Of a stretch of DNA of 59,034 bases, positions 44,557 to 54,325 are shown piece after piece. The notes under the pieces are model-generated. The model did not search any database. It was not told the origin of the DNA and worked only from the letters and a program-made list of their open reading frames with translations. The DNA comes from an uncultured Methanobrevibacter sp. (GTDB lineage Archaea > Methanobacteriota > Methanobacteria > Methanobacteriales > Methanobacteriaceae). The stretch lies in assembly GCA_902774685.1 (NCBI GenBank), contig CACYJH010000022.1:1-59034 (forward strand). Direction: 5' to 3'. Position 1 is the first letter of the stretch. Each line of letters opens with the position of its first letter. The position numbers were made by a program, and so were the translations under genes.

Positions 44557-45549
44557 TTACTTTTCTGCAACATTTTCGTCCTTTCTTTCATAGACAAACT
44601 TAGGAACAGCATGCTTAAATGGATCAAATGTCTCTGGATTCTTGACTTCCACACATTTCATGCTTACCTTGGAGTGCAAGGAACTTGGAAGCCTTAGGAT
44701 TCTCTTCAAGTCAATTGTTACCTTTGCATCGATTGTTGCAAGGTTTACCCTCGCCATTGCATTAACCATATCCTTATATCTTCTTGGGCCGATATTTTGC
44801 TTGAATGAACCCCAATCGTCTTCATAAAGATAATCCCTATGCTTTATCAAATCCTTCATTAGACGGTTATTGATTCCATCAAGTTTCTCATCCCCTTTCA
44901 AATGAAGGATATTGTACTTGACCTTTTCAGTAAACACAGCCGGATAAGCTATCGGAATTGAAAAGTGCTCAAAGTTATATGGTTTTCCTCCAGGCATGAT
45001 ATTCGGATATTCTGCCTTTGGAACCTCAGCACCAGCAACATACTTCAATACTTCACCTCTCAAGTCACTGTCTGCCTCCATCATCACAGGATCAAGTATC
45101 CTTATGTGGAATCCTCTTCCAGAATAGATTAAATGAATGTTCTTAAGGCCTAAATCACCTTTTAATGTATCCAACATTATATTTACTCTCTCAAGAGCTT
45201 CACCTAAACATATCTCACAAACTCCATCACAGTTGCATGAGCGTATAGGCAAGTCCTTAGCATCAATATCGAAGATGTATTCCGCCTTTTCCCATCCTCC
45301 ACGATTACGTGGATTTGCATAAAATGCCACAGAGATGTATGCTGCAAAAGGAGTTTTGGTTCTTAAAAATCGTTTAAGGGCAGTTGTTCCAAAGAATACT
45401 TTGTATCTGTCATTAGGACCATGGCCCAAATGGTCAAAACCGAATTCTCTCTTGGTGATTCCTTCTGATATGAAGTCTGGAATGTCCTTTTCAGACCATT
45501 CCTCCCTATAATATCTTCTTCTCTCCTGAATGCTTGATGGACCAAACAC
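44557..45549 (-). CDS. priS: DNA primase catalytic subunit PriS
   Basis: PriS makes RNA/DNA primers for replication together with PriL. A GTG start at 45549 is chosen because GGTG lies five bases before it and the family start (...IQERRRYYREEW) follows at once; a TTG 15 bases upstream has no ribosome site. Catalytic acids lie in EYIFDIDAKDL. A zinc knuckle CNCDGVCEIC follows. IHLIYSGRGFHIRI and the late LRLPSSLHSKVSMK segment bind nucleotide. At about 330 residues it is full length. Its partner priL lies 5 kb upstream on the same strand, separated by two adhesins and an acidic ORF. Confidence 0.95.
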   Translation of the reverse strand: MFGPSSIQERRRYYREEWSEKDIPDFISEGITKREFGFDHLGHGPNDRYKVFFGTTALKRFLRTKTPFAAYISVAFYANPRNRGGWEKAEYIFDIDAKDLPIRSCNCDGVCEICLGEALERVNIMLDTLKGDLGLKNIHLIYSGRGFHIRILDPVMMEADSDLRGEVLKYVAGAEVPKAEYPNIMPGGKPYNFEHFSIPIAYPAVFTEKVKYNILHLKGDEKLDGINNRLMKDLIKHRDYLYEDDWGSFKQNIGPRRYKDMVNAMARVNLATIDAKVTIDLKRILRLPSSLHSKVSMKCVEVKNPETFDPFKHAVPKFVYERKDENVAEK

Positions 45550-45748
45550 ATAATCACCAATCAATAAATAAATTCAATAAAATAAAGTTTTTTATAAAAT
45601 CAAATAAATATTAAATATAAGTAAAAATATTTATGATTTATATAATACTTATAATTTATTATAGGCCTTAAGCGGTACAAAACCAATATTTAAAAAAAAG
45701 ATTTTGAATGGATAAAATCAATATTCAAAAAAGAAAATGAGGGTTATC

Positions 45749-46240
45749 ATGTTAAGTGAAGAGGAACTTAGAAGACTGATAGAAAGCTTAACAGTTAGGG
45801 AAATCATTGAACCTGCATTGGATAATTGGATTCCATATGAATCAACTGGAAAGACAATCATCAACTTAAAGACAGGAAAAATAGTGGGAATTGGATTGAA
45901 CCACAACGAATTGCTTGATATAGACCACGACAATGACCATATTGAGATTTATAAGATTGAAGCTGAAGAAGACCTCTTTGATGAGGAAGAGCTTTTGGAA
46001 ATGGAAGAGTATGAAAAATTCCTTGAATTCAAATCCGAAAAAGAGGATAATGATGAATATTACGATGATTATGACCCAGAATTGCTGAATGAGTTCTGTG
46101 AAATCGAATCAATCGATAAAAAGGAAAGGCAAATCAGAGTCTTGATAGAAAACTATGAAGAGTATCATTTCAACAATTTCGAAGAGTTTGAACATTCCAT
46201 AATACTAAAATACTACGATGAAGAGGATTATACTTATTAA
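45749..46240 (+). CDS. Highly acidic protein of unknown function
   Basis: The ATG at 45749 follows AGGGTTATC and is preferred to the ATG 12 bases upstream. The 163-residue protein is dominated by Glu and Asp (EEDLFDEEELLEMEEYEKFLE..., DNDEYYDDYDPELLNEF). A short beta-like N-terminal part is visible (WIPYESTGKTIINLKTGKIVGIGLN), and the chain ends EDYTY. It resembles the acidic, UPF-type small proteins of methanogens but I cannot name a family. It is on the opposite strand from its primase and adhesin neighbours. Confidence 0.65.
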   Translation: MLSEEELRRLIESLTVREIIEPALDNWIPYESTGKTIINLKTGKIVGIGLNHNELLDIDHDNDHIEIYKIEAEEDLFDEEELLEMEEYEKFLEFKSEKEDNDEYYDDYDPELLNEFCEIESIDKKERQIRVLIENYEEYHFNNFEEFEHSIILKYYDEEDYTY

Positions 46241-46397
46241 ATTATAGATTAAAGAAATAATAAAAAAGATAATATTATTTTTAAAATAAGAAAAATTAAA
46301 AAAATAGAAAAAGAAGAGAAAGAAGAAAAATAAAAATAGAAAATAAAAAAATAGGGAAAAATAATAAAAAGAGTTAAAATAAGTGATTAAACTCTAA

Positions 46398-48260
46398 TTA
46401 TTTAATCCTAATGGAACTTTTCTTGGAAATTATGTAATTGCTATTTCCAGAAGAAATTACCACCTTATGTTTACCTCTTTTCAACTTTTTGGTATTGATT
46501 TTAGCAACTCCTTTTTTATCTGTTTTTACAGTGTATGTTTTGTATTTTTTGCCTGTATAAACCTTTATCTTAACTTTAATTTTTGCAGCCGCCTTATTGC
46601 TTGCCTTATTTTTGATAGTGACCTTAAAGTATTTGGATTTCTTATATTTTGCAGTTACTTTAGGTGCCTTGACAATGGTTTTTGCCTTAGTGATCTTTAC
46701 AGTAACTACAGCACGAATATTTCTCCATACGAAATCCTCTGAACCATCAGGGCTTACAGCAAAGGTTACTTTATATGTTCCTACAGGATATTTGGAAAAG
46801 TCAATCTTAATATTTGAACCGAATTCTTTCCAATATTCCTTTTTGCCTTTTACTATATAGCATATTCCTTCAAAATAAGACATGGTCTTCTTATTGAAAC
46901 CATATATTACCTTACCAGTGAAAAGCTTTCCGGATTTGTAACTTGTAGTGAAACTGTTTTTAACTACAAAGGTTATATAGTCATAAGCCTTCAATGAATT
47001 GTCCAATACAGTTGCATTTTTGAACTTTTGAGTCTTATTTCCGTTTGTCACTGTAACTAAAGCTTTTGTTTCAAGGAATATGATTCCTTTCTCTGTCAAT
47101 TTTGAATTGTTCTTAAAAGTGCAGTTAAGGATTTTTGCACTGCAACGATCAACATGTATGGCAGAAGGCCCATTTTTGTTAGTGTTGTTTATAAACTTTG
47201 AATTGCTTATTGTAAAACTGCCTCCAGAATAGTAGTCCCCATCAAAAATGACTGAAACTGCTGTATTGTTTATGAAATTGCATGCATTTACAGTGTTCTT
47301 TCCACCATATAATATGATTCCATTTTTAAGTTTAGTGAATGTGGAATTTTTAATTGATGAATTGGAATCAGCTGAAACAATGGCATTTGCAGTGTTGTTG
47401 AAGACAGAATTGACTACAGAATAATTGCATTGATCTGCACTTAATCCATCCATCTTATTGCTATAAAAATTCAAATTGCTTAAAGACAATTTAGATTTAT
47501 AAGCAGTGATTAATCCACTTGGAAGACTGCCATCATCATCCCTATCATAATTCAATTGATTTGCATTGATTTTGTTTCCATTAAAACTGGAATTGGAAAT
47601 ATCCAATTCAGCTTTATTCAAATAAATTGCTCCAAAGGCATTTGCATTATTTGAAAATTTGCTGTCTGTAATTTTACAGATTCCTCCATTTGCAAGGATT
47701 GCAGTTATTACACCAGTGTTATTCATAAAACTGCAATTGTTGATAGTTATGCCGTTTTTAGTGATGATTATTGCAGTTTCATTATCATCAAACTTGAAGT
47801 TTTTAAAGCAGATATCCTTAAATATGACATTAGGAGCATCTATTCTGAATCTGGTTTTAAAATTATTTCCATCCAAAACAGCATTTTCTACCCCTTGAAT
47901 AGTAACTGCCTTATTGACTATAATCATATTTTTTCCAGTTGAAGTGTATGTGCCATTTAATATGATTGTGTCATTTTCTGATGCTTGAACAATAGCATTC
48001 TGAATAGCATCAAATGTCTTATTTTCAACTGGAATGTCTCCATTATCTGTTGGTTCATCGGTTTCTCCAGAACCATCATCATTCAATAATTCAGAACTTC
48101 CATCATTCAAATCATCAGGGCCTATGGAAACCATATCTTGACTTGAATCCATAGAAATATCATCTATCTGCCCAGACACATCATCTGCAGCAGAAACCAT
48201 TCCAATGCTTAAAATGAATAGAACAAGCATCGAAAGGAATATTAATTTTTTATTAGTCAT
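46398..48260 (-). CDS. Adhesin-like beta-helix protein with Lys-rich C-terminal domain
   Basis: The ATG at 48260 lies behind GGTGGGGAAA. A signal peptide (KLIFLSMLVLFILSIGMVSA) is followed by an acidic linker. A parallel beta-helix spans about residues 95-400, with turns such as ISNSSFNGNKI and INNCSFMNNTG recurring every 20-25 residues. An Ig-like part follows, then a strongly basic domain of about 90 residues (VKIKVYTGKKYKTYTVKTDK...GKHKVVISSGN). No C-terminal TM segment is present, so retention is probably through the basic domain binding the wall. The next gene upstream on the same strand is a paralogue. Confidence 0.85.
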   Translation of the reverse strand: MTNKKLIFLSMLVLFILSIGMVSAADDVSGQIDDISMDSSQDMVSIGPDDLNDGSSELLNDDGSGETDEPTDNGDIPVENKTFDAIQNAIVQASENDTIILNGTYTSTGKNMIIVNKAVTIQGVENAVLDGNNFKTRFRIDAPNVIFKDICFKNFKFDDNETAIIITKNGITINNCSFMNNTGVITAILANGGICKITDSKFSNNANAFGAIYLNKAELDISNSSFNGNKINANQLNYDRDDDGSLPSGLITAYKSKLSLSNLNFYSNKMDGLSADQCNYSVVNSVFNNTANAIVSADSNSSIKNSTFTKLKNGIILYGGKNTVNACNFINNTAVSVIFDGDYYSGGSFTISNSKFINNTNKNGPSAIHVDRCSAKILNCTFKNNSKLTEKGIIFLETKALVTVTNGNKTQKFKNATVLDNSLKAYDYITFVVKNSFTTSYKSGKLFTGKVIYGFNKKTMSYFEGICYIVKGKKEYWKEFGSNIKIDFSKYPVGTYKVTFAVSPDGSEDFVWRNIRAVVTVKITKAKTIVKAPKVTAKYKKSKYFKVTIKNKASNKAAAKIKVKIKVYTGKKYKTYTVKTDKKGVAKINTKKLKRGKHKVVISSGNSNYIISKKSSIRIK

Positions 48261-48294
48261 TTTCCCCACCAATTTTATTTTCTTTTTAAATATG

Positions 48295-48380
48295 TTCTTT
48301 AATCGTCCCTTTGAATCTTATTCAATTAATAAAACTTTTAAATATTCTTTAATGTCCCTTTGAATCTTATTCAATAAGTA
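48295..48380 (-). repeat. Two ~50-bp direct repeats between paralogous adhesins
   Basis: TTCTTTAAT(C)GTCCCTTTGAATCTTATTCAAT-type sequence occurs at 48295-48325 and again at 48345-48374, about 49 bases apart. It lies in the gap between the two adhesin genes and may be left from their duplication. Confidence 0.6.
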
Positions 48381-48397
48381 AAATGTTTATTAATCGA

Positions 48398-50389
48398 TTA
48401 TCTAATAATGATTGTACTCTTTTTGGAAATAATATATTTCTTATTTCCTGAACTGATCACAACATTATGTTTTCCTCTTTTTAGCTTTTTAGTGTTTAAT
48501 TTTGCCAATCCTTTCTTATTGGTTTTTACGGTATAGGTTTTGTATTTCTTACCTGTATAAACCTTTATTTTAACTTGAATATTGGAAACAACCTTATTGC
48601 TTGCCTTATTTATAACTGTGACCTTAAAGTATTTGGATTTTTTGAATCTTGCAGTTACTTTAGGGGCTTTGACAATAGTGTTTGCCTTTTTGATTTTAAT
48701 GCTGGACTTGACAGTAGTGAAATCCTCAAAATCATAAGGTTTGTATTTATAATAGCAAAGTACTGCTTTATAAGAACCGACATTTAATCCAGATACCTTG
48801 AAATAAGCGATTCCTTTGGAATTTGCAGTTGCCCAAAATGTTTTTACATAATTGCCAGAGGAATAAACTTCCATTTTAAATTTTAGATTTGAGCAAACTT
48901 TTTTGCTAATTCCATAAACGGCCTTAACCATATAGGTTTTTCCAGAATTATAACTTGTAGTGAAATTACTTAAAGTGTATTTAATAAAGGAAAATGGCTT
49001 TAATGAGTTACTTAAAGAAATTGCACTTTTATAAGTGCTTGTTTGATTGTTGTTTGTAATGGATGCCTTATTGCAGCTGATGATTGCAGCCTCAGAGTTG
49101 CATTTGAACTTACAGTCAATCACCTTCAGATTTCCATTATATGAATAGACAGCTGCAACATCATTAGAGGAGTTTGTAAATGTTGAATTGCTGATTTTCA
49201 ATACACCGACTCCCCAATGGTCAATTGCACCTTTGTTATTCAAGAACTTTGAATTCTTGATGTATAGATCATCATAATTGTTAATCAAATCATTCTTATT
49301 GTTCTTGAATGTACAGGAATCCATTGAGCAGTTTACATTGTTATAAAGCACAAACTTAGAGTTATTGTCAAAAGTGGAATTTTTAATAATCAGTTTGTTA
49401 TTATTTACATATACATTAGGAACATCAGTTGAAATTACTCGGGTGTTATTTCCAAATATGGAATTCTTGATGTTCAATGTTCCATTCAATAAGTAAATTA
49501 CTGCAGAGTCAGTAGCCTTATTCTTATTGAAATAACAGTTATCGATAACACTGCTGGAAGCGGAATTGATCAATTCAAAATAAAAGACTGTACTCTCACC
49601 ACTATTTGAAATGAATGATGAATTAGTGATTGATACTTTTGAAGGAATCTTTTTAGAATCAGAAAATTTAAAGACTGTATCTTCCCATCCTGTAGCCTTG
49701 TTGGAGTCAAAAGTACTGTTTTCTATATTCAAATTAGCTGCAGTTGAATCCAGTACCATATAATTGCTTTTGAAAGTTGAATCTTTTATAATGACGTTAT
49801 CAGAGTTTTCTTCGCCTCTGCATTTAATTGCCATATTCTTATTGCCTTCAAATGTACAATTGATGATAGTGGCATTGCCTTCAATATACACAGCTTCCTT
49901 GACATCAGCGTTTTTAAAAATAATATTCTTTAGTATGATTGCCTTTTCAGATAGGATTATTCCAGACAATCCTCTTGCATCAAGTGTTGCATCTTCACCT
50001 TCAAGAGTCAAATTCTTGTTGATGTAAATGTAATTACCATTTCCTTGATAGTTTCCATTTAATCTTATTACACTATTTTCCTTAGAACTTAATACAGCAT
50101 TCTGGATATCTTCAAAGGTATCTCCACTTACCTGAACGATTTCTGTTTGATCATCACCTTCAGAATTATCGCTCTCGCTGGAATCATCACCAGAATCAGA
50201 AGTGGCAGAATCCCCAATGGAAGCTGAAACAGTTCCATCACCAGAACTCTCATCTATAATAATGTTTTCATTTCCAGAACCCTCATAATTTACATTATTA
50301 TCCGATAGTGCATCTGAAGCTGAAACAGCTCCAATGCTTACAACAATTAAGAGAATTATAGAAATAAAAAATAATCTCTTATTTATCAT
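48398..50389 (-). CDS. Adhesin-like beta-helix protein, paralogue of the downstream gene
   Basis: A 663-residue secreted protein. It has a signal peptide (RLFFISIILLIVVSIGAVSA), a Ser/Asp/Gly-rich linker and a long beta-helix (about 90-460) with many IxNSTFxxNK turns. Its C-terminal domain is nearly the same as in the gene just downstream (AKxKKSKYFKVT..NKASNK, YTGKKYKTYTVKT.KKG.AK.NTKKLKRGKH.VVISSGN). The N-terminal halves differ much more, which suggests duplication followed by divergence of the exposed region. GGGGAAAACTTT precedes the ATG. It lies between priL and its paralogue. Confidence 0.85.
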   Translation of the reverse strand: MINKRLFFISIILLIVVSIGAVSASDALSDNNVNYEGSGNENIIIDESSGDGTVSASIGDSATSDSGDDSSESDNSEGDDQTEIVQVSGDTFEDIQNAVLSSKENSVIRLNGNYQGNGNYIYINKNLTLEGEDATLDARGLSGIILSEKAIILKNIIFKNADVKEAVYIEGNATIINCTFEGNKNMAIKCRGEENSDNVIIKDSTFKSNYMVLDSTAANLNIENSTFDSNKATGWEDTVFKFSDSKKIPSKVSITNSSFISNSGESTVFYFELINSASSSVIDNCYFNKNKATDSAVIYLLNGTLNIKNSIFGNNTRVISTDVPNVYVNNNKLIIKNSTFDNNSKFVLYNNVNCSMDSCTFKNNKNDLINNYDDLYIKNSKFLNNKGAIDHWGVGVLKISNSTFTNSSNDVAAVYSYNGNLKVIDCKFKCNSEAAIISCNKASITNNNQTSTYKSAISLSNSLKPFSFIKYTLSNFTTSYNSGKTYMVKAVYGISKKVCSNLKFKMEVYSSGNYVKTFWATANSKGIAYFKVSGLNVGSYKAVLCYYKYKPYDFEDFTTVKSSIKIKKANTIVKAPKVTARFKKSKYFKVTVINKASNKVVSNIQVKIKVYTGKKYKTYTVKTNKKGLAKLNTKKLKRGKHNVVISSGNKKYIISKKSTIIIR

Positions 50390-50554
50390 AAAGTTTTCCC
50401 CTATATAAATATATATTAAAAATATCTATATCATTTAACATATTTAACTATTATTAAATAATTCTAGAGAAAAAATCAAATAAAACAAGCCGGAAAATAG
50501 ATTAAAAGTATAAAAAGCATTAAAAATCTAAAAAAATTAAAGATTAAAAAAAAG

Positions 50555-51916
50555 TTATTGATTGGAAGAGGATTCATCTGCAGAATCCTTATTGAATTCA
50601 CCATTCTTACTCATTATCCATTTTTTCCTTGAATAATAGCTTAATGGATTATTAATCTTAGCGCAATCCTTATTTTCCTTACAAAGCTGAGGCAAGTGCA
50701 TCTTAATCTTCTCACAACTCATAGGAGTGTACCATTTGGTTTCTCCCTCATTTTCAAGACTTACTTCCTCATGCATTCCAAATCCTAATTTTGAAATGAT
50801 GTTAATCTTCTCTTGAGGTTGGTCTTCAAACAAAGGAGGAGTACAATTGTCAGCTGCCTCATATATCAATGGCAAAATCTCATTCAATGTGATGTTCAAG
50901 TTTGTATCAATGTCAGATACCTTTACAGTCCTATCTGAGCCAAAGATACCTGGATACAATCTTGCATATGAAACGAATGAAGTTAAAAGAAGAACAATCG
51001 CATCATTTCTTCCACCAGAGGAAACTCCATCAACAGTATTGGCTATGCAAGGAGGGAAAGCTTCCCTAACAAGCTTGCCAATTTCCATATTGCCAAAAGC
51101 GCCTCCACTTGCATAATATGTGCTGTATTGAGCTAAAGATTCGCTGATGGCCTCATCCAACATTTCACCTAATTCCACAATAGCTGGATGCATTTCAACA
51201 ATAGCCAATTGGCTTTGGATGGATTTTATATAATCTTCAGTGTTTTGCATAAGCAATTTAGTTAAAATAAGTTCTCTGAGATTGTCTCCTATCAGAATGT
51301 CATATACCCTATCTGGAGACCTGTCACTGAATTTATCACCATATGAAAAGACAAACTGCTCCCTATCCAAAACGATTTCACCGTTATCCAAAACAAGATC
51401 TGTCAAAGATAATTTCTTGGTTGCAATCAAATCCTTTAAAAAGGACCATTCAATTCCATCCCGAATGAGCAAATCATTTAATATCTCTTCAACAAGCTCC
51501 TTCTTATCAGACAATTGAAGCTTGATCAATCTATCCTCAATCATCAGTCCTTGAGATTCAACAAATAGTTTAACCTCACGGGAACCTGGCCTAAACTGAT
51601 TTGCAATAGCTTGCGCCAATATATGGAAAACTATGGTGTCATATTCAGCAATATCTTCATTGAAAAAGTAAGCATAATCATTAGGATTGAAATCCTTATT
51701 GTTTTTACGTTCAATATACCATTTAATACGGTTAATAGCCAAATCTACAAGAGTTTCTGGAACAACTTCCTGATTGGAAATGGTCTGACGATTGGTATGA
51801 ATGACAATATCCATTAGATCATCATTATGTTCGGATATCTCCTCCAAACCACCTAATCCCCTTACAATATTTCTTCCTTCTTCAGATAAGGGATTTAAAT
51901 ATGAGACTAAAACCAT
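50555..51916 (-). CDS. priL: DNA primase large subunit PriL
   Basis: PriL is the iron-sulfur regulatory subunit of archaeal primase. The 453-residue protein has an all-helical N-terminal half (SYLNPLSEEGRNIVRGLGGLEEI) and a C-terminal domain with conserved Cys in EAFPPCIA, MSCEKIKMHLPQLC and CKENKDC that would hold a 4Fe-4S cluster. GMHEEVSLENEGETKWYTPMSCEKI is typical. The last 30 residues (Lys/Ser/Asp-rich) form a flexible tail. GGAGTAAAATC precedes the ATG. priS is expected beside it but is displaced by two adhesin genes. Confidence 0.92.
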   Translation of the reverse strand: MVLVSYLNPLSEEGRNIVRGLGGLEEISEHNDDLMDIVIHTNRQTISNQEVVPETLVDLAINRIKWYIERKNNKDFNPNDYAYFFNEDIAEYDTIVFHILAQAIANQFRPGSREVKLFVESQGLMIEDRLIKLQLSDKKELVEEILNDLLIRDGIEWSFLKDLIATKKLSLTDLVLDNGEIVLDREQFVFSYGDKFSDRSPDRVYDILIGDNLRELILTKLLMQNTEDYIKSIQSQLAIVEMHPAIVELGEMLDEAISESLAQYSTYYASGGAFGNMEIGKLVREAFPPCIANTVDGVSSGGRNDAIVLLLTSFVSYARLYPGIFGSDRTVKVSDIDTNLNITLNEILPLIYEAADNCTPPLFEDQPQEKINIISKLGFGMHEEVSLENEGETKWYTPMSCEKIKMHLPQLCKENKDCAKINNPLSYYSRKKWIMSKNGEFNKDSADESSSNQ

Positions 51917-52238
51917 GATTTTACTCCAAAACTCTTCAATGATTAAAAATAATTTTTACTCGTTTACATATAATACTATAATTTAATATTTTAAATAAGT
52001 TTTTATAATAGAATCTTAATTGAAGTCCTTTTTAAATGAATGAAAAATAATAAAATCTTAATTGACGCCCTTATTAAATGAATGAAAAATAATAAAATCC
52101 CCATTACATTAAAATAAATAACTCAAATTATAAAAATCTTGTAAAATTCCACTTAAATTAAAAAATAACAATTATATTGAAATATTTACTTAAAATATTG
52201 ACAAATATTTAAATAATAGTAAAATAAAATGAATATCT
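51917..52238. other. Divergent intergenic region between priL and the pilin pair
   Basis: 322 AT-rich bases that include two ~42-bp direct repeats (listed separately) and TATA-like sequences. There is no ORF with a ribosome site. Confidence 0.5.
52012..52096 (+). repeat. Two ~42-bp tandem repeats
   Basis: AATCTTAATTGA..CC(C)TT.TTAAATGAATGAAAAATAATAA-type sequence occurs from 52012 and again from 52054 with only a few changes. It lies upstream of both priL and the pilin genes. Confidence 0.65.
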
Positions 52239-52703
52239 ATGGATTCAAAAGGAATAATTAATTTAGAGCTTTTATTTTGCACATTAATCATAATTTTATT
52301 CCTTATCATAAATTTTCCAATGATAGAGGAAAATTTAAATTCAAATATTGAAATTGAGGAAAATAACGAATGCAGGTTATTATTGAACCGTATTGCCAAT
52401 TCAATAAATGAAGTGAATTCAAGAGGATATGGATTCAATAAAAAAATCAGATTGCCCGAATCAATTAATGAAAACCATTACTCAATTATTGTAAAGAACA
52501 ATGAAATTATAATTGAATTCAACAATAAAAAAGGAAAATCCCAAATCAATCCAATAAATCTTGTAGATGCAAACAATAAAACAATGGATAGTGTACAATT
52601 GTTCAAGGGAAGAACTTATCTGATTGAAAAGAGATTGATAAATGACAACAAAACTCACATAATCAATCAAAGTTCAATTGAAATTAGACAAATCGAAGGA
52701 TAA
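52239..52703 (+). CDS. Class III signal-peptide pilin-like protein (short leader)
   Basis: A 154-residue protein opening MDSKGIINLELLFCTLIIILFLIINFP. Its pattern is KG followed by a hydrophobic helix with Glu at position +5 after Gly5, which fits an archaeal type IV pilin-like precursor cleaved by an EppA-type peptidase. The C-terminal part is a soluble domain ending SSIEIRQIEG. It ends just before the next pilin gene, so they form an operon. The ribosome site is weak. The pilus or envelope machinery itself is not in this window. Confidence 0.65.
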   Translation: MDSKGIINLELLFCTLIIILFLIINFPMIEENLNSNIEIEENNECRLLLNRIANSINEVNSRGYGFNKKIRLPESINENHYSIIVKNNEIIIEFNNKKGKSQINPINLVDANNKTMDSVQLFKGRTYLIEKRLINDNKTHIINQSSIEIRQIEG

Positions 52704-52718
52704 ATGATGGGAGAAATT

Positions 52719-53222
52719 ATGAAAATAGATAAAAAAGGCCAAATGACAGTGGAATTGATATTGCTGGTGAGTTTTGCAATTATTAGCGCAATGATTCTTG
52801 CCAATGCCGTGATGGACAGCAATGAATTGAATATGGCAATGGCATCAGCAAGAAATGGAGCTTACGAAGGAATATCCTCAAATGGATTGGCAATTTATCC
52901 CAAAGAATCTTTTGACAACTATTCAACCGATCCAAAAAAGCAATCCATGATGAGGCAAAAGTGCATAAAAATAGTCAAAATTACCGAGACAGATAAAGGA
53001 AAAGACAATTTCAATAGAACAAGGATACAATTAAAGATATATGCCTCTTGTCCGAATCTCAAAACAAAGGAAGAGAAGGAATCAACAGGTGACCGTATAA
53101 ATTACAATGTTAGAAAAAGCATTACAAATTCATTTAAAACTGAAAATATTACAAATAAATTGTTTAATCCTGCATTTTCAAATAAGTATAGTTTTACAAC
53201 TGCAAACGTGGTTTGGGTTTGA
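52719..53222 (+). CDS. Class III signal-peptide pilin-like protein
   Basis: The ATG at 52719 (GGGAGAAATT upstream) gives MKIDKKGQMTVELILLVSFAI. G-QMTVE is the QxSxE-type cleavage site, with Glu at +5 and a 20-residue hydrophobic helix, so the precursor should be cut after the Gly and assembled into a pilus or held at the surface. The mature ~160-residue domain is polar, with an NMAMASARNGAYEGISSNG segment and a single pair of Cys (RQKC..., YASC) that may form a disulfide. It overlaps the operon of the preceding pilin-like gene. Confidence 0.75.
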   Translation: MKIDKKGQMTVELILLVSFAIISAMILANAVMDSNELNMAMASARNGAYEGISSNGLAIYPKESFDNYSTDPKKQSMMRQKCIKIVKITETDKGKDNFNRTRIQLKIYASCPNLKTKEEKESTGDRINYNVRKSITNSFKTENITNKLFNPAFSNKYSFTTANVVWV

Positions 53223-53299
53223 AAAAAAGAATATAAAGAATGGGAAAGAAATAAAAAGTAAAAAAAAGTTAAAGGCAAAAAGAATGAAAATTCATCCCA

Positions 53300-54325
53300 T
53301 TAACCTAAATAATAGAAATAATCTTTTAGATGGATGAACTGAGCAAATGTTTGATCATGAGTTACACCCGGCATTAGGATAGCTACAATTATTCCAAGTA
53401 TACCAAATATAATGCCAATACCCCAAATCATCAAAACAGCTGTTCTTTCATCAACAGGTTTTCTCAAGACCAATCTGATCAAGGACTTGAATCCTTGTTC
53501 CGGCCTTACCAATTTTCCATCTTCATTCAGTTCAGTAGGCTTATGCTGTTGCCTTTCCATAACTCCTGCACTGTAGAACTTGAGAGCAGCATCGATGATA
53601 TTCGGCAAGAGAACAATGAAAGCAATCAATTTAACCCTACCAATGAATGCAATAGCTGCAATTGTAGCACCTATAATAAGGGTTCCTGTATCTCCAGGGA
53701 AAACCTTTGCAGGATACATATTGTAGTAGAGGAATGCAATCAATGTACCTAACATAGTCATACTGATAATAGCCACATCATATTTGCCTAGAATAATGCA
53801 GCTGATGGTAAGAGCAGTCATTGAAATGACCCCCAAACCAGATTCGATACCATTTAAACCTGCAAGCATATTGGTTAAATTGGAACAGATTGAAACGGCT
53901 ATTGGAATCATGATCATATACAAAAGTCCAACATTAGGAGGTGCAATCCACCATAATGGAATACCTGCTAAAAACAATAAGAATAACTTTTCTTTAGATG
54001 ACAAAACAATTAGATCATCTACCATACCTACCATTCCAACAAGAAGAACTACAACAAGAACAACGGTAAGTTGAAAAGTCAATGTTGGGAAAAGAATGAT
54101 TCCTGTAAAGATTCCTATAATGAATCCAAATATTATTCCCATACCACCCATTTCAGCTACAATAGGTCTGGATGATTTATGGATATCTTTTCCTATAATT
54201 TCAGCTTGCTCCAGCTTACGAATAAGCCAAGGCATAACTAAACGAGTACTGATAAATGATAAGATCCCACAAAGAAGTGCAATTACAACAAGAGGCAATG
54301 TGGGAATTGAAATTAAACTAGACAT
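53300..54325 (-). CDS. Glycosyltransferase family 4 (MraY/WecA-like) polyprenyl-phosphate transferase
   Basis: The 341-residue polytopic protein joins a sugar-1-phosphate to a polyprenyl phosphate carrier on the cytoplasmic side, the first lipid-linked step of pseudomurein precursor or N-glycan assembly. Diagnostic motifs are GMVGMVDDL (Asp103, Asp104), NMLAGLNGIESG (152-163) and FPGDTGTL (209-216, Asp212), plus MERQQHKPTE near the C-terminal loop. About ten TM helices are visible. GGTG lies five bases before ATG. Which sugar is transferred cannot be told from sequence alone. Confidence 0.9.
   Translation of the reverse strand: MSSLISIPTLPLVVIALLCGILSFISTRLVMPWLIRKLEQAEIIGKDIHKSSRPIVAEMGGMGIIFGFIIGIFTGIILFPTLTFQLTVVLVVVLLVGMVGMVDDLIVLSSKEKLFLLFLAGIPLWWIAPPNVGLLYMIMIPIAVSICSNLTNMLAGLNGIESGLGVISMTALTISCIILGKYDVAIISMTMLGTLIAFLYYNMYPAKVFPGDTGTLIIGATIAAIAFIGRVKLIAFIVLLPNIIDAALKFYSAGVMERQQHKPTELNEDGKLVRPEQGFKSLIRLVLRKPVDERTAVLMIWGIGIIFGILGIIVAILMPGVTHDQTFAQFIHLKDYFYYLG

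Noticed and set aside
45550..45564. TTG at 45564 as the priS start
   Set aside because: The GTG at 45549 has GGTG at the standard spacing and fits the family N-terminus; the TTG has no ribosome site.
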